DNA from: Petropleomorpha daqingensis
GTDB taxonomy: Bacteria > Actinomycetota > Actinomycetes > Mycobacteriales > Geodermatophilaceae
Direction: 5' to 3'
NCBI RefSeq assembly: GCF_013408985.1
Contig: NZ_JACBZT010000001.1
Span: 1,798,001 to 1,862,000, forward strand
Length of the DNA: 64,000 nt
Shown: in pieces, positions 56,593 to 64,000 of the stretch
Position numbering within the stretch: the stretch's first letter is position 1
Layout: each line of letters begins with the position of its first letter
Program-made: the position numbers and the translations under genes
The notes under the pieces: model-generated
The model's database searches: none
Seen by the model: the letters and a program-made list of their open reading frames with translations, nothing else
What the model was told of the DNA's origin: nothing

Positions 56593-57479
56593 CAGAACCC
56601 CGGGTTGCCGAGCCAGGCGACCTCGGCCGGCGGGACGTCGTCGCGCTCGACCACGGCCTCGATCAGGCCGTAGGGGCGGTCGTCGGCGTGGTAGACGACG
56701 TCGGGGTTGTCCAGGCCGTACGCCGAGAGGTCCTGCAGGAAGTGGTGCTTGTTCGGCATCGACAGCCGCACCTCGGCGACCTCGGTGAACCGCTCCAGCA
56801 CCGCCTCGCCCATGGCGTAGAGGGTCTGCTGCAGTGCGAGGGAGTGGGTGGCGGCGAACGCCTCCAGCAGGGCGCCGCGGACGCCGGCGAAGCAGTCGGC
56901 GAAGTCCAGGTCGGTGCGGGGGTACCGCCAGCGCGCGGTCACCGCCGTGGCGAGGATGCGGTCGCGGGTCTCGGCCAGGGTCGTGTACCGGTCGCGGGGG
57001 AAGCCCCAGAACTCCGACCCGGTGGTCTTGAGGACGACGAGGTCGGTCAGCCCGGCCAGCACGTGCTCGGAGTCGCCGTCCACGGTGACCACCGCCGTCC
57101 GGACCTCGCCCCCGCTGCGCCGGAAGGCGTGGTCGTGCGGCGTCCCGCCGACGGAGATGCGGTCCCAGCCGAAGGACTCCACGGCGACCCGCGCGCCGGT
57201 GATCCACGGGTAGGAGCCGGCGAAGTGCCGGGCCAGCCGCAGCCCGAACTCCTCGGGCTGGCCGACGCCGTCGCGGGCGAAGGCGAACACGGTGTTCTTC
57301 TGCGCGTCGGTGGTGAGCACGTGCGCGTTGTCGCCGGCCGTGTGCGCGGCCGCGAAGTCGCCGCGCAGGCTGCTGCTCACGTTCAGGTCGACGAGGGTGT
57401 GCCGCGGGCTGCTGCGGTCGACCGCGACCACCCGCACCTCGGCCTTGCCGTACTGGTTGCGTCCGAGACGGATGCCCAT
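56589..57479 (-). CDS. Urate oxidase (uricase)
   Basis: 296 aa, ATG start. Cofactor-free uricase: NQYGKAEVRVV with the catalytic Lys, TDAQKNTVFAFARDG with active-site Thr, DLVVLKTTGSEFWGFPRD and the C-terminal MPNKHHFLQDL with conserved His. Oxidises urate to 5-hydroxyisourate and H2O2. Last gene of a three-gene operon: OHCU decarboxylase, HIU hydrolase, uricase, with gaps of -4 and 2 bp. Confidence 0.95.
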   Translation of the reverse strand: MGIRLGRNQYGKAEVRVVAVDRSSPRHTLVDLNVSSSLRGDFAAAHTAGDNAHVLTTDAQKNTVFAFARDGVGQPEEFGLRLARHFAGSYPWITGARVAVESFGWDRISVGGTPHDHAFRRSGGEVRTAVVTVDGDSEHVLAGLTDLVVLKTTGSEFWGFPRDRYTTLAETRDRILATAVTARWRYPRTDLDFADCFAGVRGALLEAFAATHSLALQQTLYAMGEAVLERFTEVAEVRLSMPNKHHFLQDLSAYGLDNPDVVYHADDRPYGLIEAVVERDDVPPAEVAWLGNPGFC

Positions 57480-57481
57480 GC

Positions 57482-57799
57482 TCAGCTCCCGCGGTAGGTG
57501 GAGTAGGCGAACGGGGACAGCAGCAGCGGCACGTGGTGGTGCTCGTCCGGGTCGAGGACGGCGAAGGTGATGCTCACGACCGGGAAGAACGTCTCGCGGT
57601 GCTGCGTGGCGAACCAGGGGCCGGTCGCGAACACCAGCCGGTGCTGCCCGGTGCCGGTCGCGCCCTCCGCCAGCCGGCAGCGGCCGTCGGCGTCGGTGCG
57701 CCCCTCGGCGAGCACGTCCTCGCCCTCGTAGAGCCGGACGACCATGCCTGCGGCGGGCCGGCCCGTGCCGTTGTCCAGCACGTGCGTGGAGATGCTCAC
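57482..57799 (-). CDS. 5-Hydroxyisourate hydrolase (transthyretin-like)
   Basis: 105 aa from GTG 57799, overlapping the OHCU decarboxylase stop by 4 bp. The family's hallmarks are present: N-terminal STHVLD, the RLY segment and the C-terminal tetrapeptide YRGS. Hydrolyses 5-hydroxyisourate to OHCU, the second step after uricase. Confidence 0.95.
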   Translation of the reverse strand: MSISTHVLDNGTGRPAAGMVVRLYEGEDVLAEGRTDADGRCRLAEGATGTGQHRLVFATGPWFATQHRETFFPVVSITFAVLDPDEHHHVPLLLSPFAYSTYRGS

Positions 57800-58293
57800 G
57801 ACACCAGTCCCCTCACCCGCAGGCCCGTGATCTGGGCCAGCTGCTCGATCACCTCGGCCCGCTCGGCCGCCTCGTCGTTGCCCAGCCGCCGGCGCAGATC
57901 GGCCAGCATCTCCTCGGGCGAGCGGCCGGCGGCCCGGATCAGGAACACGTGGTCGAACCGCTGCTCGTAGGCGCGGTTGCCCTCGAGCAGCGCGGTCCGC
58001 ACGTCGTCGTCCGCACCGCTCATCGAGCTCTGCTCGCGCCGCGACGCCTGCGCCTCCGCCGAGGTGCCCTCCACCCGGTCGCCGATCCGCGGGTGCGCGG
58101 CCAGCGCGGTGGCCACCTCGTCCCACGGCAGCGCCCGGGCCACCTCCTCGGCGCGGGCCACCAGGGCGTCGGCGGTCGGGTAGGGCCGGCCGGCGAGCAC
58201 GGCCGCGGCGAAGGACGGCGCCGCGTTGCACGCGCGCAGCGCCTCGGCCGCCTGCTCGGCGGGCTGCTCGTTGAGGTCGTCGAGGGCGGCCAC
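57796..58293 (-). CDS. OHCU decarboxylase
   Basis: 165 aa from GTG 58293; CATCCT lies 7 nt upstream, so it may be leaderless. Catalytic AHPRIGDR with the essential His (about 69) and the NRAYEQRFDHVFLIRAAGRS block are present. Converts OHCU to S-allantoin. First gene of the uric acid operon; divergent from malate synthase, whose substrate glyoxylate is the end product of allantoin breakdown. Allantoinase genes are not in this window. Confidence 0.95.
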   Translation of the reverse strand: MAALDDLNEQPAEQAAEALRACNAAPSFAAAVLAGRPYPTADALVARAEEVARALPWDEVATALAAHPRIGDRVEGTSAEAQASRREQSSMSGADDDVRTALLEGNRAYEQRFDHVFLIRAAGRSPEEMLADLRRRLGNDEAAERAEVIEQLAQITGLRVRGLVS

Positions 58294-58347
58294 GGTGAGA
58301 GGATGCCAGGCCAGACGGTCGGCAGCCCGAGACGAGGAGTGCCTGCG

Positions 58348-59919
58348 ATGGTGGACGTGCGCGTGGTCGGACCGGACGTCGAGCGCTCCGGTGAGGTGCT
58401 GACCCCGGAGGCGCTGGAGTTCGTCGCCGATCTGCAGACCCGCTTCGGCGCGCACCGCGACGCCCTGCTCGCCGCCCGCGCGACCCGGCGGGCGGAGATC
58501 GCCGCCGAGGGGCGGATCGGCTTCCGGCCGGAGACGGCGGAGATCCGGGACGGCGACTGGCGGGTTCCCCCGCCCCCGCCCGGCCTGGTGGACCGCCGGG
58601 TGGAGATCACCGGCCCGACCGAGCCGAAGATGGCCGTCAACGCGCTGAACTGCGGCGCGAACGTGTGGCTGGCCGACCTCGAGGACGCCAACACCCCGCA
58701 CTGGCGCAACGTGGTGGGCGGGCAGGTCGTGCTGCGCGACGCCGTCCGGCGGCAGCTCGAGTTCACCGCCCCCGACGGCCGCGAGTACCGCATCCGCGAG
58801 GACGCCGTCCTGCCCACGATCGTGCCCCGCCCCCGCGGCTGGCACCTGCCCGAGCGGCACCTGCTGGTCGACGGGGAGCCCGCGGTGGGCGCCCTGGTCG
58901 ACGCCGGGCTGTACCTGTTCCACAACGCCGCCGAGCAGCTCGCGCGCGGCAGCGGGCCGTACTTCTACCTGCCGAAGATGGAGGGCCACCTCGAGGCGGC
59001 GCTGTGGACGCTGGTGTTCGACCACGCCGAGCAGGTGCTGGACCTGCCCGAGGGCTCGATCCGGGCGACCATGCTCATCGAGACGATCCCGGCCGCCTTC
59101 GAGATGGAGGAGATGCTGCACGCGCTGGGCAGCCACGCCGCCGGACTCAACGCCGGCCGCTGGGACTACCTGTTCAGCGTGATCAAGGTCTTCCGCGCGG
59201 CGGGGCCGCAGTACGTGTTCCCCGACCGGGGCGCGGTCACCATGACCGCCCCGATGATGCGGGCCTACACCGACCAGCTGGTCGCCGTCTGCCACCGGCG
59301 CGGGGCGATGGCGATCGGCGGCATGGCGGCGTTCATCCCGAGCCGCCGCGACGCCGAGGTGAACGAGCGGGCGCTGGCCAAGGTCCGCGACGACAAGACC
59401 CGCGAGGCCGGCGACGGGTTCGACGGCTCCTGGGTCGCCCACCCCGACCTGGTCGGCGTGTGCAAGGAGGTCTTCGACGACGTCCTCGGCGAGCGCCCCA
59501 ACCAGCTCGACCGGCAGCGCCCGGAAGTCGCGGTGACCGCCGAGCAGCTGCTCGACGTCGCCGGGGTGCCGGGGGAGCGCACCATGGCCGGGCTGCGGGC
59601 CAACGTCGAGGTCGCGCTGCGATACCTCGCGGCCTGGCTGGGCGGCAACGGCGCGGTCGGCATCCACAACCTCATGGAGGACGCCGCCACCGCCGAGATC
59701 AGCCGCTCGCAGGTGTGGCAGTGGGTGCGCAACGAGGTCGTGCTCGAGGGCGGCGAGCTGGTCACCGAGGAGCTCGTGCGGTCCGTCGTCGCCGAGGAGG
59801 TCGCCGGGATCGGCGAGCTGCCGCACCTGGACGACGCCCGGCGGCTGTTCGAGCAGGTCGCGCTCGCCGACGACTTCCCGGACTTCCTGACCCTCCCGGC
59901 CTACGAGCTCATCAGCTAG
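58348..59919 (+). CDS. aceB: Malate synthase A
   Basis: 523 aa, ATG with gaggag upstream, a normal length for the A-type enzyme. Key motifs: WLADLEDANTPHWRN, TIVPRPRGWHLPERHLLVDG (catalytic Arg), YFYLPKMEGHLEA, MLIETIPAAFEMEEML, GRWDYLFSVIK and the C-terminal catalytic-Asp MEDAATAEISRSQVWQW. Condenses glyoxylate with acetyl-CoA. Placed divergently next to uric acid degradation rather than with isocitrate lyase, so it may serve glyoxylate from purines. The next gene starts at the very next base. Confidence 0.95.
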   Translation: MVDVRVVGPDVERSGEVLTPEALEFVADLQTRFGAHRDALLAARATRRAEIAAEGRIGFRPETAEIRDGDWRVPPPPPGLVDRRVEITGPTEPKMAVNALNCGANVWLADLEDANTPHWRNVVGGQVVLRDAVRRQLEFTAPDGREYRIREDAVLPTIVPRPRGWHLPERHLLVDGEPAVGALVDAGLYLFHNAAEQLARGSGPYFYLPKMEGHLEAALWTLVFDHAEQVLDLPEGSIRATMLIETIPAAFEMEEMLHALGSHAAGLNAGRWDYLFSVIKVFRAAGPQYVFPDRGAVTMTAPMMRAYTDQLVAVCHRRGAMAIGGMAAFIPSRRDAEVNERALAKVRDDKTREAGDGFDGSWVAHPDLVGVCKEVFDDVLGERPNQLDRQRPEVAVTAEQLLDVAGVPGERTMAGLRANVEVALRYLAAWLGGNGAVGIHNLMEDAATAEISRSQVWQWVRNEVVLEGGELVTEELVRSVVAEEVAGIGELPHLDDARRLFEQVALADDFPDFLTLPAYELIS

Positions 59920-61128
59920 ATGGGCCTCGACGAGAGCGTCTACGCCGAGCTCGACCGCCGGCTGGCGCCGGTGGATGCCGCCCGGCTGGCCGCCTACCCC
60001 GGCGATCGGCCCGGCCGGCAGCCGGTGCACACCTGCTACGTGCCCGCCGACGCCGTCGTCCCCGGGATCGCGGAGCAGTGGGGGCAGGCGGCGCTGGCCG
60101 CCCTCGACGAGCACGGCCTGCCCGACCTGGGCCTCGACCCGGCGCTGGTCGCCGAGGTGCTGCCGCGGGTGCGCGCCAAGCTCGCCACCGAGCCGGTGGA
60201 GGACCTGCGGGTCGACGCCGAGGACGGCTACCGCGGCACCCCGGACAGGGAGGACGACGACGTCGCGGCCGCCGCCCGGGCGCTGGTGACCGGGGCGCCG
60301 CCGTCCGTCGGCATCCGGGCGAAGTCCCTGGAGGGGCCGACCCGACGCCGCGGCGTCCGCACCCTCGACGTCTTCCTCTCCGCTTTCGGCGCCGAAATCG
60401 GGAGCCGGGCGACCGTCACGCTGCCCAAGGTGACCGACGTCGAGCAGGTGCGCGCCTTCCTGCCCGTCCTCGACGCCCTCGAGGACGACCACGGCGTGCC
60501 GCTGGACCTCGAGCTGCAGGTGGAGACGCCGCAGGCGGTCCTCGGCCCGGACGGCACGGCGACGCTGGCGCGGATGGTCCACGCCGCCGGCCCCCGGCTG
60601 ACCGGCCTGCACTACGGCACGTACGACTACAGCGCGGCCCTCGGCATCGCCGCGGCGCACCAGTCCTCCGACCACCCCGCCGCCGACTTCGCCAAGCAGG
60701 TGGTGCAGGTGGCGGTCGCGGGCACCGGCGCCCGGGCCGTCGACGGCTCGACGAACGTGCTGCCGGTCGGCGGCCGCGAGCAGGTGCACGCCGCGTGGCG
60801 GCTGCACGCCGGGCTCGTCCGGCGGGCGCTGGAGCGCGGCTTCTACCAGGGCTGGGACCTGCACCCGGCCCAGCTGGTCACCCGGTACGTCGCCACGTAC
60901 GCCTTCTTCCGCGCGGCGCTGCCGGCGGCCGCGGCCCGGCTCGCGGCCTACCTCGACCGGGCCGACGCGGGGGTCCTCGACGAGCCCGCGACCGCCCGCG
61001 CCCTGGCCGGGGTGGTGCTGCGCGGGCTGGACTGCGGAGCCCTGGACGAGACCCAGGTCACCACCTCGACGGGCGTCCCCGTCGTCGAGGTCGTTAAGCT
61101 GTCCGGCCGGTGGCCCCGGGGGAGCTGA
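59920..61128 (+). CDS. DUF6986-type HpcH/HpaI aldolase/citrate-lyase-like protein
   Basis: 402 aa; ATG immediately follows the malate synthase stop, so translation is coupled. A TIM-barrel lyase of the CitE/HpcH family: VEDLRVDAEDGYRG with acidic metal ligands, GIRAKSLEGPTRRRGVRTLD, VTLPKVTDVEQV, LDLELQVETPQAV with the metal-binding Glu, GLHYGTYDYSAAL, and GFYQGWDLHPAQLVTRY. Reaction unknown; in CitE-like malate synthase/malyl-CoA enzymes the same fold handles glyoxylate-derived esters, which fits the position. Confidence 0.85.
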   Translation: MGLDESVYAELDRRLAPVDAARLAAYPGDRPGRQPVHTCYVPADAVVPGIAEQWGQAALAALDEHGLPDLGLDPALVAEVLPRVRAKLATEPVEDLRVDAEDGYRGTPDREDDDVAAAARALVTGAPPSVGIRAKSLEGPTRRRGVRTLDVFLSAFGAEIGSRATVTLPKVTDVEQVRAFLPVLDALEDDHGVPLDLELQVETPQAVLGPDGTATLARMVHAAGPRLTGLHYGTYDYSAALGIAAAHQSSDHPAADFAKQVVQVAVAGTGARAVDGSTNVLPVGGREQVHAAWRLHAGLVRRALERGFYQGWDLHPAQLVTRYVATYAFFRAALPAAAARLAAYLDRADAGVLDEPATARALAGVVLRGLDCGALDETQVTTSTGVPVVEVVKLSGRWPRGS

Positions 61129-61193
61129 CAGACGCCGCCGATCGTTCGGTCGTGCCGCTCGAGGCGGCGCCGGCCCGTGACGAGAGGGACCCG

Positions 61194-61850
61194 ATGAGCA
61201 CAGCACCGCACGCGGCCGGGACGACGCTGCGGACGGAGGCCGATCTCGAGTTCGACCGCCAGGTCGACGCCCTCGTCCAGGCCGGGCTGCCCGCCTGGCG
61301 GGACCTGGCGGACGAGTGCTTCCGGGCCTGGCTCGAGCCGCTGCGCGACCTGCTGCCGACCCTGCCGGACAGCCCCGGCATCCCGTTCGTCGTCGTGGTG
61401 CCCGACGCGCCGGTGCACGACCTCCTCGGCACGGCGCAGATGGTCGGCGGCTCCGGGTTCACCACGATGGCCGACGACGACCTGGACCGGTTCCGGCCGC
61501 TGCCGGAGCTCGACGTCCCGGCGACCCCGTACCTGCTGCTCGACGTCGACACCGGCCCCGACACCCTCGGTCTGCCGCCGACGCAGGCCGCCGAGAAGAT
61601 CGCCGCCTCCGGCCGCACTCCGCTGACGGTCGCGGAGGGGCTCGCCGTCCTGGTCGGCGACCCGGGCGTGCTGCGCTCCCGCAACTGCTTCTCGCTGCTC
61701 GGGTCGCGCGCGGGCGACAAGCGGGTGCCCGCGCTCTGGGTCAGCGCGCGGCGGCCCCGGTTGGGCTGGTGCTACCAGGGCGCGCCGCACTCGTGGCTCG
61801 GCAGCGCCTCGTGCGCCGGCCGGTTGGCCGCTCCGAGCCCGGTGGGGTGA
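61194..61850 (+). CDS. DUF5701 family protein
   Basis: 218 aa from ATG 61194 with gagaggga upstream; an in-frame start at 61110 lies within the preceding gene. Conserved features: EFDRQVDALVQAGLPA, PFVVVVPDAPVHDLLGTAQMVGG, YLLLDVDTGPDTLGLPP, and C-terminal KRVPALWVSARRPRLGWCYQG ... HSWLGSASCAGR. No enzyme family can be assigned; DUF5701 proteins are conserved in actinobacteria without known function. Downstream of the glyoxylate genes by 65 bp, possibly in the same transcript. Confidence 0.85.
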   Translation: MSTAPHAAGTTLRTEADLEFDRQVDALVQAGLPAWRDLADECFRAWLEPLRDLLPTLPDSPGIPFVVVVPDAPVHDLLGTAQMVGGSGFTTMADDDLDRFRPLPELDVPATPYLLLDVDTGPDTLGLPPTQAAEKIAASGRTPLTVAEGLAVLVGDPGVLRSRNCFSLLGSRAGDKRVPALWVSARRPRLGWCYQGAPHSWLGSASCAGRLAAPSPVG

Positions 61851-61929
61851 CAGCGGACACCCGGCCCGCGTTCAAGATTGCGCGCCGAGTGTCCGACAAT
61901 GACAGTGAACGCGGCGCAGCGGCGGCCCG

Positions 61930-62976
61930 ATGGCCGCCCAGGAACCCTCGAGGGGCCAGTTGAACGGTACGACCGGGGAGCATCCCCCTGTGCCCGTTCC
62001 CGCGTCCGGGTCCGCTCTCGATCCTGTTCTGGAGGGTGCGGGCGGCTTCCGCCACGGCGCTGCCGTGTTCGGTTCCGACGCCGAGCTGGTGGACGTGGCG
62101 CTGAGCTACCTCGAGGAGGGGCTGCGCACCGGTGATCTGACCGTGCTCAGCTGCACGCAGGAGACCGAGGAGCTGCTCCGTCGCGAACTCGGGGCGGGCG
62201 CCCGCGGGCTCGAGTCCGACCCCGGTCTCATCCCGCAGGACACCCGGCCGCCGGACGTGTTCACGCACCTGCGGCAGTACGCCCACCGGGCCACGCAGGG
62301 CGGGACCAGCCGGCTGCGCGTGCTCGCCGAGGTGCCCGCTGCCCGGGACCCGCTCCAGGTGCGCGAGGTGATCCGCGTCGAGGCGGCGGTCAACTCCGTC
62401 ATGGCCGACCTGCCCGTGACCAACCTCTGCGTCTACGACAGCCGCCGCCTGTCTCCCGACCTCGTCGCCAGCGCACGCGACACCCACCCGGTGCTCGCCA
62501 CCGGCGCGACCTGGGCCGCCAACGAGGCGTACAGCGACCCGGCGAGCTACATCCGCGCGCTCCCGTCGCCCCGCCCGTCGGAGGAGAGCCTGGCCCCGAT
62601 CGTCGTGGTCGACGACGCGCCGTCCCTGCCCGACCTGCGGCACCGACTCATCGGCGCGCTGCCCGCCCTCGTCCGGGACGAGGTGCAGCTCGAGGACCTC
62701 CGTCTCGGCATCAGCGAGGTGGCGGCCAACGCCTTCCGGCACGGAAAGCGACCGGTCTCCGGCCGGCTGTGGAGCGTCGGGCGCGAGGTGATCTGCACGA
62801 TCACCGACAGCGGGACGACCTTCGACAACCCGCTCGCCGGCTTCATCCCCGCGCACGGCTTCGACCTCGGCCGCGGCGGCATGGGCCTCTGGCTGGCCCG
62901 CAAGCTCTTCGACCACGTCGACCTGTTCCCGGGGCCGACCGGGTTCACGGTGCGCCTGTCCACCACGCTGCGCTGA
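61930..62976 (+). CDS. MEDS-domain sensor with GHKL anti-sigma-type ATPase
   Basis: 348 aa from ATG 61930; TTG 61963 or GTG 61990 are possible later starts. N-terminal MEDS sensory domain (about 40-200): FGSDAELVDVALSYLEEGLRTGD, partial, with DPLQVREVIRVEAAVN. C-terminal ATPase (about 215-345) with N-box ISEVAANAFRHG, G1 TITDSGTTFDNP and G2 GRGGMGLWLARKLFDHV. Such proteins are anti-sigma regulators fused to a sensor that may bind hydrocarbon or DcmR-type ligands. Third anti-sigma-type ATPase in the window. Confidence 0.88.
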   Translation: MAAQEPSRGQLNGTTGEHPPVPVPASGSALDPVLEGAGGFRHGAAVFGSDAELVDVALSYLEEGLRTGDLTVLSCTQETEELLRRELGAGARGLESDPGLIPQDTRPPDVFTHLRQYAHRATQGGTSRLRVLAEVPAARDPLQVREVIRVEAAVNSVMADLPVTNLCVYDSRRLSPDLVASARDTHPVLATGATWAANEAYSDPASYIRALPSPRPSEESLAPIVVVDDAPSLPDLRHRLIGALPALVRDEVQLEDLRLGISEVAANAFRHGKRPVSGRLWSVGREVICTITDSGTTFDNPLAGFIPAHGFDLGRGGMGLWLARKLFDHVDLFPGPTGFTVRLSTTLR

Positions 62977-63032
62977 CCCGTGCGGGCGCGTGTGCTTGAC
63001 GCGCCAGATCCCTCACTGCTGAGCTACTGAGT

Positions 63033-63866
63033 GTGATCGTGGTGACGGCGGCCGGTGGCCCTACGGGAACGGCCGTCGTCCGGGCCCTGCGCGAGCGCGG
63101 CGAGGCGGTGCGCGCCGTGGTGGCCGGCCGCAAGCCGCGCCCGGAGCTCGAGGAGCTCGGGGCGGAGGTGGTGCTGGGCGAGCTGACCCAGCCCCAGCCG
63201 TGGCGCGACCTGCTCGCCGGAATGGACGCGCTCTACCTGATCTGGCCGAACTTCCACCCCGACGAGGGCGACGGTGCGCGCGCGATCTTCGCCGAGGCGC
63301 GCCGGGCCGGCCTGCCGCGGCTGGTCTACCACTCGGTGCTGCGCCCGCAGGCCCGGGTCATGCCGCACCACGCCGCCAAGGACCGCGCGGAAGAGGCACT
63401 GGACGTCAGCGGCGTCCCCTGGCGCGTGCTGCAGCCGTGCGCCTACGCGGACAACTTCGACGACGCGCTCGCCGAGGCGCAGCGGACGGGGGTGCTGCAG
63501 AGCCGGTGGGGGCTGCGGCAGGGCCAGTCGCTGGTCGACCTGCGCGACGTCGCCGAGGCCGCGGCGGTGCTGCTCACGGAGGACGGTCTCGACCGCGGGA
63601 CGTTCGAGGCGGTGGGCCCCGAGCCCCTGACCGCTCCCCGGCTGGCCGAGCTGATGGCCGATCGGCTCGGGCGGGAGGTGCGCGCCGAGGACCTCGTCCC
63701 GCACGGCGACGCCCCGACCTCCTACGCCGGCCGGTGCCTGCGCTCGATGTTCGACCACTACCGCGCGCACGGCTTCGCAGGCAGCCCGCGCGTGCTCACC
63801 GACCTGCTGGGCCGCGCGCCCAGGACCTTCGCCGAGCGCCTGGCCGATGTGGAGGTAGCCGCGTGA
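63033..63866 (+). CDS. NmrA-like atypical SDR / NAD(P)H reductase
   Basis: 277 aa, GTG start. N-terminal Rossmann fold VTAAGGPTGTAVVRALRERG, then YLIWPNFHPDEGD, RLVYHSVLRP (Tyr/His rather than the YxxxK of classical SDRs), VPWRVLQPCAYADNF and a conserved QGQSLVDLRDVAEAAAVLL. NmrA-type proteins sense or use NAD(P)H. It overlaps the following MarR gene by 4 bp, so the regulator probably controls it. Confidence 0.87.
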   Translation: MIVVTAAGGPTGTAVVRALRERGEAVRAVVAGRKPRPELEELGAEVVLGELTQPQPWRDLLAGMDALYLIWPNFHPDEGDGARAIFAEARRAGLPRLVYHSVLRPQARVMPHHAAKDRAEEALDVSGVPWRVLQPCAYADNFDDALAEAQRTGVLQSRWGLRQGQSLVDLRDVAEAAAVLLTEDGLDRGTFEAVGPEPLTAPRLAELMADRLGREVRAEDLVPHGDAPTSYAGRCLRSMFDHYRAHGFAGSPRVLTDLLGRAPRTFAERLADVEVAA

Positions 63867-64000
63867 CGATCGCGAGCGAGGTGCGCGACGCCGTCGACCT
63901 GATCCTCGACCAGTGGGCGCGCGAGCGGCCCGACCTGGACTGCTCGCCGATGGGCATCATCGGCCGGATCACCCAGCTGCAGCGCGAGGTGCACCTGGCG
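63863..64000 (+). CDS. MarR-family regulator, N-terminal fragment cut by window end
   Basis: GTG 63863 overlaps the reductase stop (GTGA) and the frame is open to the window edge; 46 residues are visible. LILDQWARERPDLDCSPMGIIGRITQLQ matches the first helices of a common MarR subgroup. Likely local regulator of the NmrA-like reductase. Confidence 0.85.
   Translation, partial: MTIASEVRDAVDLILDQWARERPDLDCSPMGIIGRITQLQREVHLA

Overview
This window is a very GC-rich, densely coded chromosomal stretch with GTG and TTG starts, WhiB/SARP/ANTAR-era actinobacterial families and Tat/Sec-exported lipoproteins. The gene set (EfeUOB iron uptake, PASTA kinases, GAF-ANTAR, SpoIIE phosphatase, many c-di-GMP proteins, a chemoreceptor) fits a motile or biofilm-forming actinobacterium. 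Geodermatophilaceae (Blastococcus/Geodermatophilus/Modestobacter type) is my best guess; that is inference from gene content and style, not a database match. I see no rRNA, tRNA, CRISPR, IS transposase or phage genes.

Layout. 1-3159: EfeU (truncated by the window edge), EfeO and EfeB, a ferrous iron uptake operon. 3358-8494: two tandem PASTA-type Ser/Thr kinases, a small membrane protein and CinA. 8630-12926: an unusual three-gene secreted repeat-protein locus: two paralogues built of proline-punctuated 7-8 residue repeats on either side of a Ser/Thr/Gly/Asp repeat protein. Each gene has its own terminator, and I recognise no family. 13232-22280: an AidB-like acyl-CoA dehydrogenase, then a cyclic-di-GMP neighbourhood (PAS-GGDEF-EAL, NYN protein, membrane GGDEF, membrane GGDEF-EAL, PilZ). 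22289-27163: anti-sigma-type ATPase, GAF-ANTAR RNA-binding regulator, SRPBCC protein and a SARP-AAA regulator. 27350-33881: desaturase, nucleoside hydrolase, DUF2807 lipoprotein, ATP-grasp protein, a novel protein with a duplicated motif, and a gamma-glutamyltransferase-like enzyme; two inverted copies of a palindromic dispersed repeat lie here.

34023-37017: GAF/PAS/SpoIIE phosphatase facing an anti-sigma-type ATPase. 37144-40594: DUF1697 protein and a thiamine-precursor ECF transporter (YkoE-YkoD-YkoC type) under a TPP riboswitch. 40631-47553: sedolisin-like peptidase, Mut7-C protein, VOC protein, a molybdopterin oxidoreductase that has lost the cysteines of its [4Fe-4S] site and its four-helix partner, GNAT and rhodanese. 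47687-53951: GntR regulator with ACC deaminase, cyclopropane-fatty-acid-synthase-like methyltransferase, quinone-oxidoreductase-like protein, haloalkane dehalogenase and an RlmG/RsmC-like methyltransferase. 54057-55640: methyl-accepting chemotaxis protein with a structured leader. 55696-61850: a 5'-truncated phosphoribosyltransferase remnant, a small membrane protein, a uricase operon (OHCU decarboxylase, HIU hydrolase, uricase), and divergently malate synthase with a citrate-lyase-like protein, which together suggest purine-to-glyoxylate-to-malate flow. 61930-64000: MEDS/ATPase regulator, NmrA-type reductase and the beginning of a MarR regulator.

Two window-wide patterns stand out. Many genes show an nAnnnT hexamer exactly 6 nt upstream of ATG/GTG, as expected for leaderless transcripts. 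Convergent gene ends are usually joined by long, near-perfect palindromes that often contain the stop codons themselves.
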